Shown here: positions 57,373 to 64,000 of the stretch, one piece after another
Layout: each line of letters opens with the position of its first letter
Position numbering within the stretch: the first letter of the stretch is position 1
NCBI RefSeq assembly: GCF_002013465.1
Contig: NZ_MAFC01000005.1
Location: forward strand, 342,799-406,798
Direction: 5' to 3'
DNA: 64,000 nucleotides
Source of the DNA: Mycobacterium sp. D16R12
Lineage (GTDB): Bacteria; Actinomycetota; Actinomycetes; Mycobacteriales; Mycobacteriaceae
Program-made: the position numbers and the translations under genes
The notes under the pieces: generated by a model
The model's database searches: none
The model's input: the letters and a program-made list of their open reading frames with translations, nothing else
Told to the model about the DNA's origin: nothing

Positions 57373-58740
57373 CTAGACGAGCGTGCCGGGATTGAGGATG
57401 CCCTCGGGGTCGAGGGCCTGCTTGATCCGGCGGTTGACCTCCAGCACCTCCGGGCCGACCTGACCGCCCAGCCATGGCTTCTTGAGCCGTCCCACGCCGT
57501 GTTCGCCGGTGATGGTGCCGCCCAGTGAGATCGCCAGGTTCATGATCTCGCCGAATGCGGCGTGGGCACGCTGCGATTCGTCCGGGTCGGTGGGGTCATG
57601 CACGATCAGGGGATGGGTGTTGCCGTCACCGGCGTGCGCGATCACCGAGATGAGCAATCGGTGTTGTGCGGCAATGGCTTCCACGCCCTCCACCAGCTCG
57701 GCCAGCTTCGGCAGTGGGACGCCCACGTCTTCGAGCAGCAGTGGGCCCTTTGCCTCCACGGCGGGGATCGCGAACCTTCGTGCCGCGACGAATGCCTCGC
57801 CCTCTTCCTGGTCGTCGGTGGAAAAGACCTCGGCGGCATGGTGATCGGTGAAGATCTGCGCGATGAGCTCGGCATCCTCCGCGGAGGTCTTACCGCGTTC
57901 ATCCGAGCGGGCGACGAGCATGGCGGCGGCCTCGCGGTCCAGCCCCATTCTCAGTTTGTCCTCGACCGCGTTGATCGCCACCGAATCCATGAACTCGAGC
58001 ATCGAGGGCCGGATCTGCGCGGTGATCGCGAGCACCGCATCGGCCGCCTCGGTGACCGAGTTGAATGTCGCCACCACGGTGCACGGCGGCGGTTGTGGGG
58101 GCAGTAGCCGCAGAGTGACCTCGGTAATCACGCCGAGCGTGCCCTCGCTGCCGACAAATAGCTTAGTAAGACTCAGTCCGGCAACATCTTTCAGGAGTGG
58201 TCCACCCAGCCTCAGGATGGTGCCGTCGGCCAGGACGATATGCATCCCCAGCACGTAATCGGTGGTGACTCCGTACTTGACGCAACACAGTCCGCCGGCG
58301 TTGGTCGCGATATTGCCGCCGATGCTGCAGATCTCGAAGGACGACGGGTCCGGCGGGTACCACAGGCCGTGTTCGGCGGCTTTGGCCTTGACTTCCGCAT
58401 TGAGCGCCCCGGGCTGGGCGATCGCCACACGGGTGGTGGTGTCGATGGAGATGGCGCGCATTCGTTCGGTCGACAGCACGATGGCGCCGTCCTGGGCGGT
58501 GGAACCACCGGACAGTCCGGTGCCCGCGCCGCGGGGGACGACGGGGATGTGATGCGCGCTGGCCCATTTCAGGGTTGCGGAAACCTCTTCCGTGCTGCTC
58601 GGACGCACCACCGCCAGGGGTGTTCCGGCGTCCGGGTCGAAGGCGCGGTCCTGCCGATAGGAGGCGGTGATATCGGGGTCGGTGATGACCGCGCCCTCGC
58701 CGAGGGTGGTCGCGAGCTCGTTGAGGGCGGTCTGGCTCAT
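57373..58740 (-). CDS. FAD-linked oxidase, GlcD type (2; Rv1257c-like)
   Basis: In the 455-residue flavoprotein, the FAD domain has VVPRGAGTGLSGGST, SSFEICSIGGNIATNAGGL and VGSEGTLGVITEVTL. The C-terminal domain has VIAHAGDGNTHPLIVH and ITGEHGVGRLKKPWLG. The family includes glycolate and D-lactate oxidase subunits; here it acts without GlcE/GlcF neighbours. ATG 58740 overlaps the upstream SDR stop (ATGA), so SDR and oxidase form an operon that may oxidise one metabolite in two steps. Confidence 0.93.
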   Translation of the reverse strand: MSQTALNELATTLGEGAVITDPDITASYRQDRAFDPDAGTPLAVVRPSSTEEVSATLKWASAHHIPVVPRGAGTGLSGGSTAQDGAIVLSTERMRAISIDTTTRVAIAQPGALNAEVKAKAAEHGLWYPPDPSSFEICSIGGNIATNAGGLCCVKYGVTTDYVLGMHIVLADGTILRLGGPLLKDVAGLSLTKLFVGSEGTLGVITEVTLRLLPPQPPPCTVVATFNSVTEAADAVLAITAQIRPSMLEFMDSVAINAVEDKLRMGLDREAAAMLVARSDERGKTSAEDAELIAQIFTDHHAAEVFSTDDQEEGEAFVAARRFAIPAVEAKGPLLLEDVGVPLPKLAELVEGVEAIAAQHRLLISVIAHAGDGNTHPLIVHDPTDPDESQRAHAAFGEIMNLAISLGGTITGEHGVGRLKKPWLGGQVGPEVLEVNRRIKQALDPEGILNPGTLV

Positions 58741-59570
58741 ATCATCCGTGCTGTCGCGCCGGCGTCGATCGGCAGCACCGTGCCGGTGATGTGTGAGCTG
58801 GCCTCGTGGGCCAGGAACAACACGGCACGGGTGACTTCTTCGGGTTTGAGGAAGGGTGCGTACTGCAGGTGCAGCGACGCGAAGACGGATTCGACGTCCT
58901 TGAGCGTCGGCTTCTCCAGATCGGGGCGCATCATGCCGAAGACGAAATCGTTTTGTGTCATCGGGGTTTCGATGTTGCCCGGTGCGACGGCGTTGACCGT
59001 GATGCCGTAGCCGACGAGGTCATGTGCGGCGACCTTGGTCAGCCCGATGACACCCCACTTGGACGAGACATAGGAGGCCTGGGCCCATGTCGCGCTGTGC
59101 CCGAGCATGGAGGAGACCGTGATGATGCGGCCGTAGTTCCGCGTGATCATGCCGGGTGCCACGGCCGCAATGGTGTTGAAGGTGCCGGTGAGATTGGTGC
59201 CGATAACCTCGTCCCATTGCGCGGATTCAACCTCGGGCAGCAGTGCGATGGTGCTGATACCGGCGTTGGTGATGGCGATGTCGATTCCGCCGAGTGAGTC
59301 CTCGGTCTCGGCGACAAACGCCTCCAGCGCGGCACGATCCTTCACATCGACCTTGGCCGAGATGCACTGGCGTCCGGTCTTTTCCACCATGGCGACCGTC
59401 TCGGCGAGGTCGTCCTCGGTAGCCAGTGGATACCCGACGACGTCACTGTTCTCGCAGCGATCACAGATCGCGATATCGGCGCCGGCCTCGGCGAGCGCCA
59501 GGGCGTGCGAACGGCCCATGCCGCGTGCGCCGCCGGTGATCAGTGCAATTTTTCCCTCGAAGTCAGCCAC
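58737..59570 (-). CDS. SDR oxidoreductase of the mycofactocin-dependent type
   Basis: The 277-residue SDR has TGGARGMGRSHALALAEAGAD at the N-terminus, an insert containing YPLATEDDLAETVAMVEKTG, and catalytic Tyr-x3-Lys in YVSSK. The GRSHA motif and the LATEDDLAETV insert are the pattern of mycofactocin-coupled SDRs, whose tightly bound nicotinamide is recycled by the redox peptide mycofactocin. That coupling is inferred by pattern only. It is the first gene of the SDR-oxidase pair. Confidence 0.88.
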   Translation of the reverse strand: MADFEGKIALITGGARGMGRSHALALAEAGADIAICDRCENSDVVGYPLATEDDLAETVAMVEKTGRQCISAKVDVKDRAALEAFVAETEDSLGGIDIAITNAGISTIALLPEVESAQWDEVIGTNLTGTFNTIAAVAPGMITRNYGRIITVSSMLGHSATWAQASYVSSKWGVIGLTKVAAHDLVGYGITVNAVAPGNIETPMTQNDFVFGMMRPDLEKPTLKDVESVFASLHLQYAPFLKPEEVTRAVLFLAHEASSHITGTVLPIDAGATARMI

Positions 59571-59580
59571 GGAGCCGACC

Positions 59581-60852
59581 CTACCGAGTTGGATCCTTGT
59601 GGGGCTGCAGTTCGTCCCGGTCCAACTCTCGCAAGACGGGCATCCGAGTGCTGGCCACAGCGATGAGGAGCATGGGCACGCCGATGATGGTCAGGGTCGA
59701 GGCGACGCCGAACGTGTCGGCGATGGGGCCGGCGAGCATGAACCCGAGCGGCCCGGCGCAGTACGCGGTGGACGTCATGACACCCACCACCCGTCCGCGC
59801 AAGTGCTCGGGGGAGCGGGTCTGCATCACATAGTTGGCAATCGGTGCCACGGGTCCGTAGATAAAGCCCAGGCAGGCTCCGAGCACCAGCAGTACCGCAA
59901 TCGGCGGGAGGAGCGACATGCCCAGGGTGGTGATGCCGGCAGTGAAGGTGGCGCACAGCATGATGGTGCGGCGTTGGACGTGGCGCACCATGGTCGCGTA
60001 CCCGAGGGCGCCGAGCAGCCCGCCGGCGGAGATCGCCATGAGTATCCAGCCGAGCTGCTGGGGTGTGCCGGCGTCGCTGAAGTGCTTGGGCAGCAGCACA
60101 CTTTCGATCGGCAGATACAGCGCCGTGATCGCCATGTCGATGAGCGCCAGTGTGCGCAGAATCTTGACGTTCCAGACGAATTTCAATCCCTCGACCACAC
60201 CGCTGATGACGCCGGTCGGCTTGGTTTCAGCGGCCGGTTTCCCGCCACCTTCGACCGTGAGGAAGGAGATTGCCACGATGGACACGACGAAGGTCGACGC
60301 AGTGGCCCACATGGTGTTGACGCCGCCGATCGAGGCGATCAGCAGACCGCCCAGACCGGGGCCGACGATGTAGGCGACGTTGAATACCGCCTCGTACATG
60401 CTGTTCATCCGGTCCAGCGACCAGCCGGCAGCCTTCGCGGCGGCGGGCAGCATCGATTCGCGTGCGGTGATTCCGGCGGGATCGAAGATGGCGCCGATTG
60501 CGGCGAGGGCCGCGAGCAGAGGCACGCTGAGTCCGGTCGTCATGGCCAGAATCGGTATAGCCGAGACGGATAACAGAGAAAGGACATCGGAGATGATCGA
60601 CATCTTGCGGCGTCCGAAGAAGTCGACCGCGGTTCCCGAGATCAGGGTGGAGAAGACCAGCGGCAGGGTTCCGGCGGCGGCAACGATGGCGGCGTCCGCA
60701 GCGGAGCCGGTGCGCTGCAGAACCAGCCAGGGGAGCGCGACGATCGACACGCCGTTGCCGATAGCGGCCACAACGGATGCGAAGAGCAGCAGGAAGACCG
60801 GCCGGCGATTCACCTGATCGATTGTCGGCGAATCCGCCGTCGGAGTGGACAT
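59581..60852 (-). CDS. MFS drug efflux transporter, Tap-like (Rv1258c-like)
   Basis: The 423-residue transporter has twelve membrane helices of the DHA3/Tap group: VAAIGNGVSIVALPWLVLQRTGS in helix 1, then FGRRKMSIISDVL (motif A) and SMYEAVFNVAYIVGPGLGG. Rv1258c (Tap) exports tetracycline, aminoglycosides and other drugs and is in the WhiB7 regulon of M. tuberculosis. ATG 60852 lies a few bases from the predicted transcription start of a promoter with a WhiB7-style AT element. It sits 10 bp upstream of the SDR gene, so read-through is possible. Confidence 0.87.
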   Translation of the reverse strand: MSTPTADSPTIDQVNRRPVFLLLFASVVAAIGNGVSIVALPWLVLQRTGSAADAAIVAAAGTLPLVFSTLISGTAVDFFGRRKMSIISDVLSLLSVSAIPILAMTTGLSVPLLAALAAIGAIFDPAGITARESMLPAAAKAAGWSLDRMNSMYEAVFNVAYIVGPGLGGLLIASIGGVNTMWATASTFVVSIVAISFLTVEGGGKPAAETKPTGVISGVVEGLKFVWNVKILRTLALIDMAITALYLPIESVLLPKHFSDAGTPQQLGWILMAISAGGLLGALGYATMVRHVQRRTIMLCATFTAGITTLGMSLLPPIAVLLVLGACLGFIYGPVAPIANYVMQTRSPEHLRGRVVGVMTSTAYCAGPLGFMLAGPIADTFGVASTLTIIGVPMLLIAVASTRMPVLRELDRDELQPHKDPTR

Positions 60853-60861
60853 GTCGCCGAA

Positions 60862-60903
60862 AACGTAGCAGCGGCTGGTGCGGCCGGTCGAGCGATTTTC
60901 TTT
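60862..60903 (-). promoter_or_regulatory. WhiB7-style promoter of the Tap-like pump
   Basis: On the minus strand an AT-rich AAAGAAAAT element (60895-60903), 3 bp, TCGACC (60886-60891), 18 bp and TACGTT (60862-60867) precede ATG 60852. WhiB7 binds AT-rich DNA three bases before the -35 through its AT-hook, and the spacing here fits. The -35 differs from TTGACC by one base. Confidence 0.45.
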
Positions 60904-60921
60904 GGTTGGACCGGCGCCCTG

Positions 60922-61341
60922 CTAGTCGGCGTGCACTGCCTCGCGGATGATGCGGGCGGTCCCTTCCAGGTCAGGATCGCGGCGGACGACAAATCCCTTG
61001 GCGAAGGCCAGTTTGTCGCCGCCATGGCGGGGCACCACATGCAGGTGTGCGTGCATGACCGTTTGGAATGCGACACGGCCATCGTTGAGCGCCAGGTTGG
61101 TGCCGTCACTGCGTAGTTCCGAACCCCGGATGGCGTTGGCGATGCGCTGGCCGACCGTCATGATGGCGGCGGCGTCATCGGGCTTCAGGTCCACGAGGTC
61201 CTGTGCATGGGCCTTCGGGATCACCAGCGTGTGCCCGCGGGTGATGGGGCGAATGTCGAGGAAGGCGAGCGTGGCCTCGTCCTCGTACACGCGGAACGAC
61301 GGAGACTCGCCGGCGACGATGGCGCAAAAGGCACACGACAT
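60922..61341 (-). CDS. HIT-domain protein (Rv1262c-like)
   Basis: The 139-residue histidine-triad nucleotide-binding protein has N-terminal CAFCAIVAGE, FLDIRPITRGHTLVIPK, and the active-site triad HAHLHVVPR (His-x-His-x-His). The family hydrolyses AMP-linked substrates such as dinucleoside polyphosphates or adenosine phosphoramidates. ATG 61341 (MSCAFC) is preferred over GTG 61347, since the family starts at the zinc-type CxxC. Confidence 0.92.
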   Translation of the reverse strand: MSCAFCAIVAGESPSFRVYEDEATLAFLDIRPITRGHTLVIPKAHAQDLVDLKPDDAAAIMTVGQRIANAIRGSELRSDGTNLALNDGRVAFQTVMHAHLHVVPRHGGDKLAFAKGFVVRRDPDLEGTARIIREAVHAD

Positions 61342-61937
61342 GAGCACACCGTAGCGGGGCGTCGGTTGGCCAACTATGTCGGCCGATTCCCGCCATGGAT
61401 ACCGAGTTACGTCCTCCTCCCGCCGCCATCGTGCTTTCTCGCCCCACGGTGTGGGTATTCGGTGGCGTCACGAGGACGGTGGGTGTCCACCCACCCGAAT
61501 TTCAGACAATGCCAGTTCACGCCGCTTCGAGCGACGGTGGATCGTGACCCTGCGCGAGCGTGGACCGTCGGTTTGGGAGATCAACCGACCGTGGCTGCCG
61601 GCGAGCTGCACGCGGTGAGCTACTCCTTCGGCAGGGCGAACCGGGTCGAGTACACAGTAGTTTTCGGGTGAGCTGTTGCGCGCCTGGTGTTTACGTCGCA
61701 GTTTCATCCTTGGTGTCCGATCGGGGCAGGTTCTCCAGCTCGCGCAGTTGGTCGACGATGCCAGGCCAGGCTGCCGATCGACTCGGGTGTGTGTCAGGCC
61801 GGACAGTCTGGTCGCGATTTCACGGATTTCGTTGTCGCACATTAGCTCGCGGTGTTGTCCATCGCCTAGCTGCTGACCAGCGCCATCCGCCCGGTATTCG
61901 AAAATGGTTCGTTGACATGGCTTTTTGACTACATTGC
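61342..61937. other. About 600 bp without a confident gene; possible decayed frames
   Basis: No frame shows a recognisable domain. On the minus strand a frame reading CDNEIREIATRLSGLTHTR (about 61780-61840) loses sense, while a neighbouring frame continues PGIVDQLRELENLPRSDTKD and stops near 61690. This pattern fits a small gene broken by a frameshift. On the plus strand a frame ending AVSYSFGRANRVEYTVVFG stops at 61671. The region separates the backbone HIT gene from a monooxygenase next to an IS remnant. Confidence 0.4.
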
Positions 61938-63491
61938 CTAGGCGCTGGATGTTATGGCGACTGGCTGGTCCCATATTCCGGTAGGGGTGCTGTAGCTGTA
62001 GTCGTCGAGCGGTGCAGTCTTACTGCGTCTGCGTCCTTCGGCCAGCGTGGTGGGTCGCAGAAAGCCCACGGCGCCTTGCGAGTTGACGACATATGTGGGT
62101 ACACCCGCGTTGCGGACGGTGAAGTAGTAGTTGAATACTTCGCGCGATTTGAGCAGGGCCCGCCACTGTTGGTAGGCCTTCTCGCGAAGCTCGACCACCA
62201 GCTGGCCCCGACGGCGCGTTTCGACGATGACACGGGTTATGGCCTCAGTGGTGATCTCGAGGCTGCGATGCCAGCTGGCGAGCTGCCATGCGTTGGGCCC
62301 GAACACCATCCACCTGTTAGGGAAGCCGGGAACGGCCACCCCTTCGTAGGCTGCCAGCCCCTCGCGGGTGTAGCGCTCACCAAGATCGAGCCCGCCGCGC
62401 CCCACCACCGCGCCGACCGGGTAGGCCTCCGGATCGGAGAACATCACATACCCCGTCGCCTGCACCAGCACGTCGACCGGCCGCTCGGTTCCGTCGACGG
62501 TGCGGATCCCACGAGCGGTGATCCGATCGATCGGCGTGGTGATCAGCGTGACGTCGTCTCGGTTGAAGGCTTGCAGAAACGAGTTCGAGATCGTTGGCCG
62601 CTTCAACAGGAATCCTTGCTTCGGCAGTAACTCCCGGCGGTACTCGCGCTCTCGCACCGCCGCCAGCAGTCGAAGCCGGTACAGCACCCTGACGACCGCT
62701 TCGAGAGCTATCACACCGCGCAGAGCCAGCGCGGTCGGCAGATGGACGAGCAGGAACACGAACACGTCGATCCCCGCATGCAGCAGCCTGTCGAACCAGC
62801 TGGTGAATGCCTGGCGGCGCGACAGGAACCGCACCAGCGGGTTGATCGGCCAGAACTCCGGCTTGGGCAGTACCCACTGCGCCGTTCTCTGGTACACCTC
62901 GATGCTTTCGACGTCGGGTGCCAGCGCGGGAACGATCTGGATCGAGCTGGCACCGGTCCCGATCACCGCGACCCGCTTGCCCCGGTAATCGTAGGAATGG
63001 TCCCATTCGACCGGCCGCAGTAGTTTGCCCTCGAAATCCTCGGAACCGGGGATCCCCGAATACGGCTTGGGGTTGATGTAGCCGCCGACCGCGCTCACCA
63101 CAAACCGCGCCGTCACCGCCGATCCATCGGACAGTTGCAACGTCCAAGAACCGACGGCATCGCTCCAGGTTTCTTGGACAACGGCGCTGCCCAGCCGCAA
63201 ATGCGGGCGCAGCCCATAGCCGTCAGCCACGTCGTGCAGGTACTCGTATATCTCTGCTCTCGCGGGAAATAGCCCGCTCCACTTTTTCCCATGGGCAAAC
63301 GAGAACTGATAGGACATGGCGGGGATATCAACGGTCAGACCAGGGTAGACGTTATCGCGCCAACTGCCCCCGACATCGTCACCGCGTTCGATGATCAGGA
63401 AGTCGTCGACCCCCGCCTCCTTCAGCCGGATGCCGGCGCAAATTCCGCCGGGTCCAGCACCGATCACCACCACTTCGTGGTCGGGCTCCAT
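61938..63491 (-). CDS. FAD-dependent monooxygenase, BVMO-like with altered fingerprint
   Basis: In the 517-residue flavoprotein, FAD motif GAGPGG is at 11-16 and GGSWRDNVYPG follows; the second Rossmann motif is GTGASS near 178-183. The fingerprint segment is FEGKLLRPVEW (153-163): the key His of F-x-G-x3-H is Arg159. Substrate oxidation may therefore differ from true Baeyer-Villiger chemistry. A transmembrane-like stretch (FVFLLVHLPTALALRG) lies in the middle. ATG 63491 has GGAGG 4 bp upstream; the long upstream frame crosses an AT-rich promoter and an operator-like site. It lies beside an IS110 remnant, which hints at acquisition. Confidence 0.9.
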   Translation of the reverse strand: MEPDHEVVVIGAGPGGICAGIRLKEAGVDDFLIIERGDDVGGSWRDNVYPGLTVDIPAMSYQFSFAHGKKWSGLFPARAEIYEYLHDVADGYGLRPHLRLGSAVVQETWSDAVGSWTLQLSDGSAVTARFVVSAVGGYINPKPYSGIPGSEDFEGKLLRPVEWDHSYDYRGKRVAVIGTGASSIQIVPALAPDVESIEVYQRTAQWVLPKPEFWPINPLVRFLSRRQAFTSWFDRLLHAGIDVFVFLLVHLPTALALRGVIALEAVVRVLYRLRLLAAVREREYRRELLPKQGFLLKRPTISNSFLQAFNRDDVTLITTPIDRITARGIRTVDGTERPVDVLVQATGYVMFSDPEAYPVGAVVGRGGLDLGERYTREGLAAYEGVAVPGFPNRWMVFGPNAWQLASWHRSLEITTEAITRVIVETRRRGQLVVELREKAYQQWRALLKSREVFNYYFTVRNAGVPTYVVNSQGAVGFLRPTTLAEGRRRSKTAPLDDYSYSTPTGIWDQPVAITSSA

Positions 63492-63509
63492 AACACCTCC
63501 CGTAACAAG

Positions 63510-63524
63510 AAGTACCCAGTACTT
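63510..63524. promoter_or_regulatory. Operator-like site AAGTAC-CCA-GTACTT before the FAD monooxygenase
   Basis: A perfect 6-bp-arm inverted repeat with a 3-bp spacer ends 18 bp upstream of ATG 63491 and is flanked by AT-rich promoter-like DNA. It matches the site at 30795-30809 (AAGTAC-CTG-GTACTC) at 11 of the 12 arm bases. Both are placed to control oxidative or hydrolytic lipid enzymes. Confidence 0.55.
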
Positions 63525-63594
63525 TAAGTTAGTCATATATACCAAATGGTGTATGAGATGGGAAGGCCATCGGCACCCTATTCGCCGACGGTGA

Positions 63595-63870
63595 CGAACC
63601 CAACAGCACCCGGCCACGTCAGAAGGACAGTTACCTGTCTGGGCGCAGTTTTGGCGTCTCGCGCGGCGGATCGGGAAGAAGAAGGCTGCGCTGGCTGTGG
63701 CGCATTCCATCCTGACCATCAGCTGGCATCTGCTGCACGACGGCACCACCTACACCGACCTCGGGGGTGACTGGTTCGTGCGCCGGATCGACAACAACAA
63801 CCGTCGCCGGGATCGCCTGATCGGCGAACTCCAAGGCATGGGATACCGCGTCCAGCTCGACAAAGCAGCC
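63595..63870 (+). pseudogene. IS110-family transposase, C-terminal remnant
   Basis: A frame without a start codon (stop at 63592-63594, then open) encodes LPVWAQFWRLARRIGKKKAA, then LAVAHSILTISWHLLHDGTT, YTDLGGDWFVRR and LIGELQGMGYRVQLDKAA. This is the transposase_20-side C-terminus of IS110/IS116/IS902 transposases: GKKKA, HSIL-x3-WH-L and DLG-x-D. The N-terminal DEDD catalytic domain is missing upstream, where the monooxygenase promoter lies, so it is a fragment. After 63870 the frame continues open to the window end but no longer resembles the family. Confidence 0.82.
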
Positions 63871-64000
63871 TCCCTGACCCTTCTTGATAGCAGTAAAGAA
63901 AGTTCTCACACAGCAGGTCAGAGCGAGTTTCTTCACCGATGTGGTTGTGCAGGAGCTGTTTGGTTTTGGGGGCGGCGGACGGTGGCGGCCACGCGGACGG
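63871..64000. other. Right edge, nothing recognised
   Basis: These 130 bp follow the transposase remnant. An AT-richer part (63880-63930) is followed by GC-rich DNA. No domain, repeat or start was recognised; a gene may begin outside the window. Confidence 0.4.

Noticed and set aside
63631..63936. Minus-strand frame of 101 codons at the right edge
   Set aside because: The plus strand of the same stretch encodes a recognisable IS110-type transposase C-terminus, so the minus frame is its complement.

Overview
The window looks like chromosome of a rapidly growing mycobacterium of the Mycobacteroides abscessus/chelonae type. This is an inference from GC-rich coding DNA, heavy use of GTG starts, and a gene order that follows the Mycobacterium tuberculosis segment from Rv1212c to Rv1262c. 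Rv names are recalled from knowledge of that genome, not from a search. No rRNA, tRNA, CRISPR array or prophage was seen.

Backbone, left part (0-24.7 kb): divergent glgA (partial) and glgC (alpha-glucan and maltose-1-phosphate supply); a TetR/ABC efflux/methyltransferase operon (Rv1216c-Rv1219c type) with a clear operator; an O-methyltransferase; the envelope-stress block sigE-rseA-htrA-tatB; mrp; a secreted transglycosylase with a repeat cluster like MtrA boxes upstream; an MpaB-type oxygenase and a CitE-like lyase; then the trehalose-recycling importer lpqY-sugA-sugB-sugC, to which a SUFU-domain gene is translationally coupled; corA, marC, a short malic enzyme and the lipoprotein lpqZ.

Accessory middle (24.7-39.0 kb): where M. 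tuberculosis carries toxin-antitoxin and PE_PGRS genes, this genome has a lipid or hydrophobic-substrate island. A divergent TetR gene and a perfect 18-bp operator precede P450, SDR, Baeyer-Villiger monooxygenase and two serine hydrolases. Together these read as a hydroxylation, ketone, ester, hydrolysis route. Two near-duplicate SDRs, a methyltransferase, a PucR-type regulator and two secretory-type lipases follow. Three consecutive gene families occur as tandem pairs.

Backbone, right part (39-61.4 kb): kgd (2-oxoglutarate decarboxylase), an Rv1249c-type membrane protein, two MFS pumps, a SnoaL-like protein and GlcD-type oxidase, the RecB-nuclease/helicase fusion (Rv1251c type), lprE, deaD, an acyltransferase, TetR, cyp130, a second GlcD-type oxidase, an SDR, a Tap-like drug pump with a WhiB7-style promoter, and a HIT protein.

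Right edge (61.4-64 kb): about 600 bp without a confident gene, an FAD monooxygenase whose Baeyer-Villiger fingerprint histidine is replaced, and an IS110-family transposase C-terminal remnant. The monooxygenase operator-like site closely matches one 33 kb away in front of a serine hydrolase of the accessory island. No wholly new system is claimed. The best leads are the P450-SDR-BVMO-hydrolase cassette, the two shared palindromes, and the SUFU gene in the trehalose operon.
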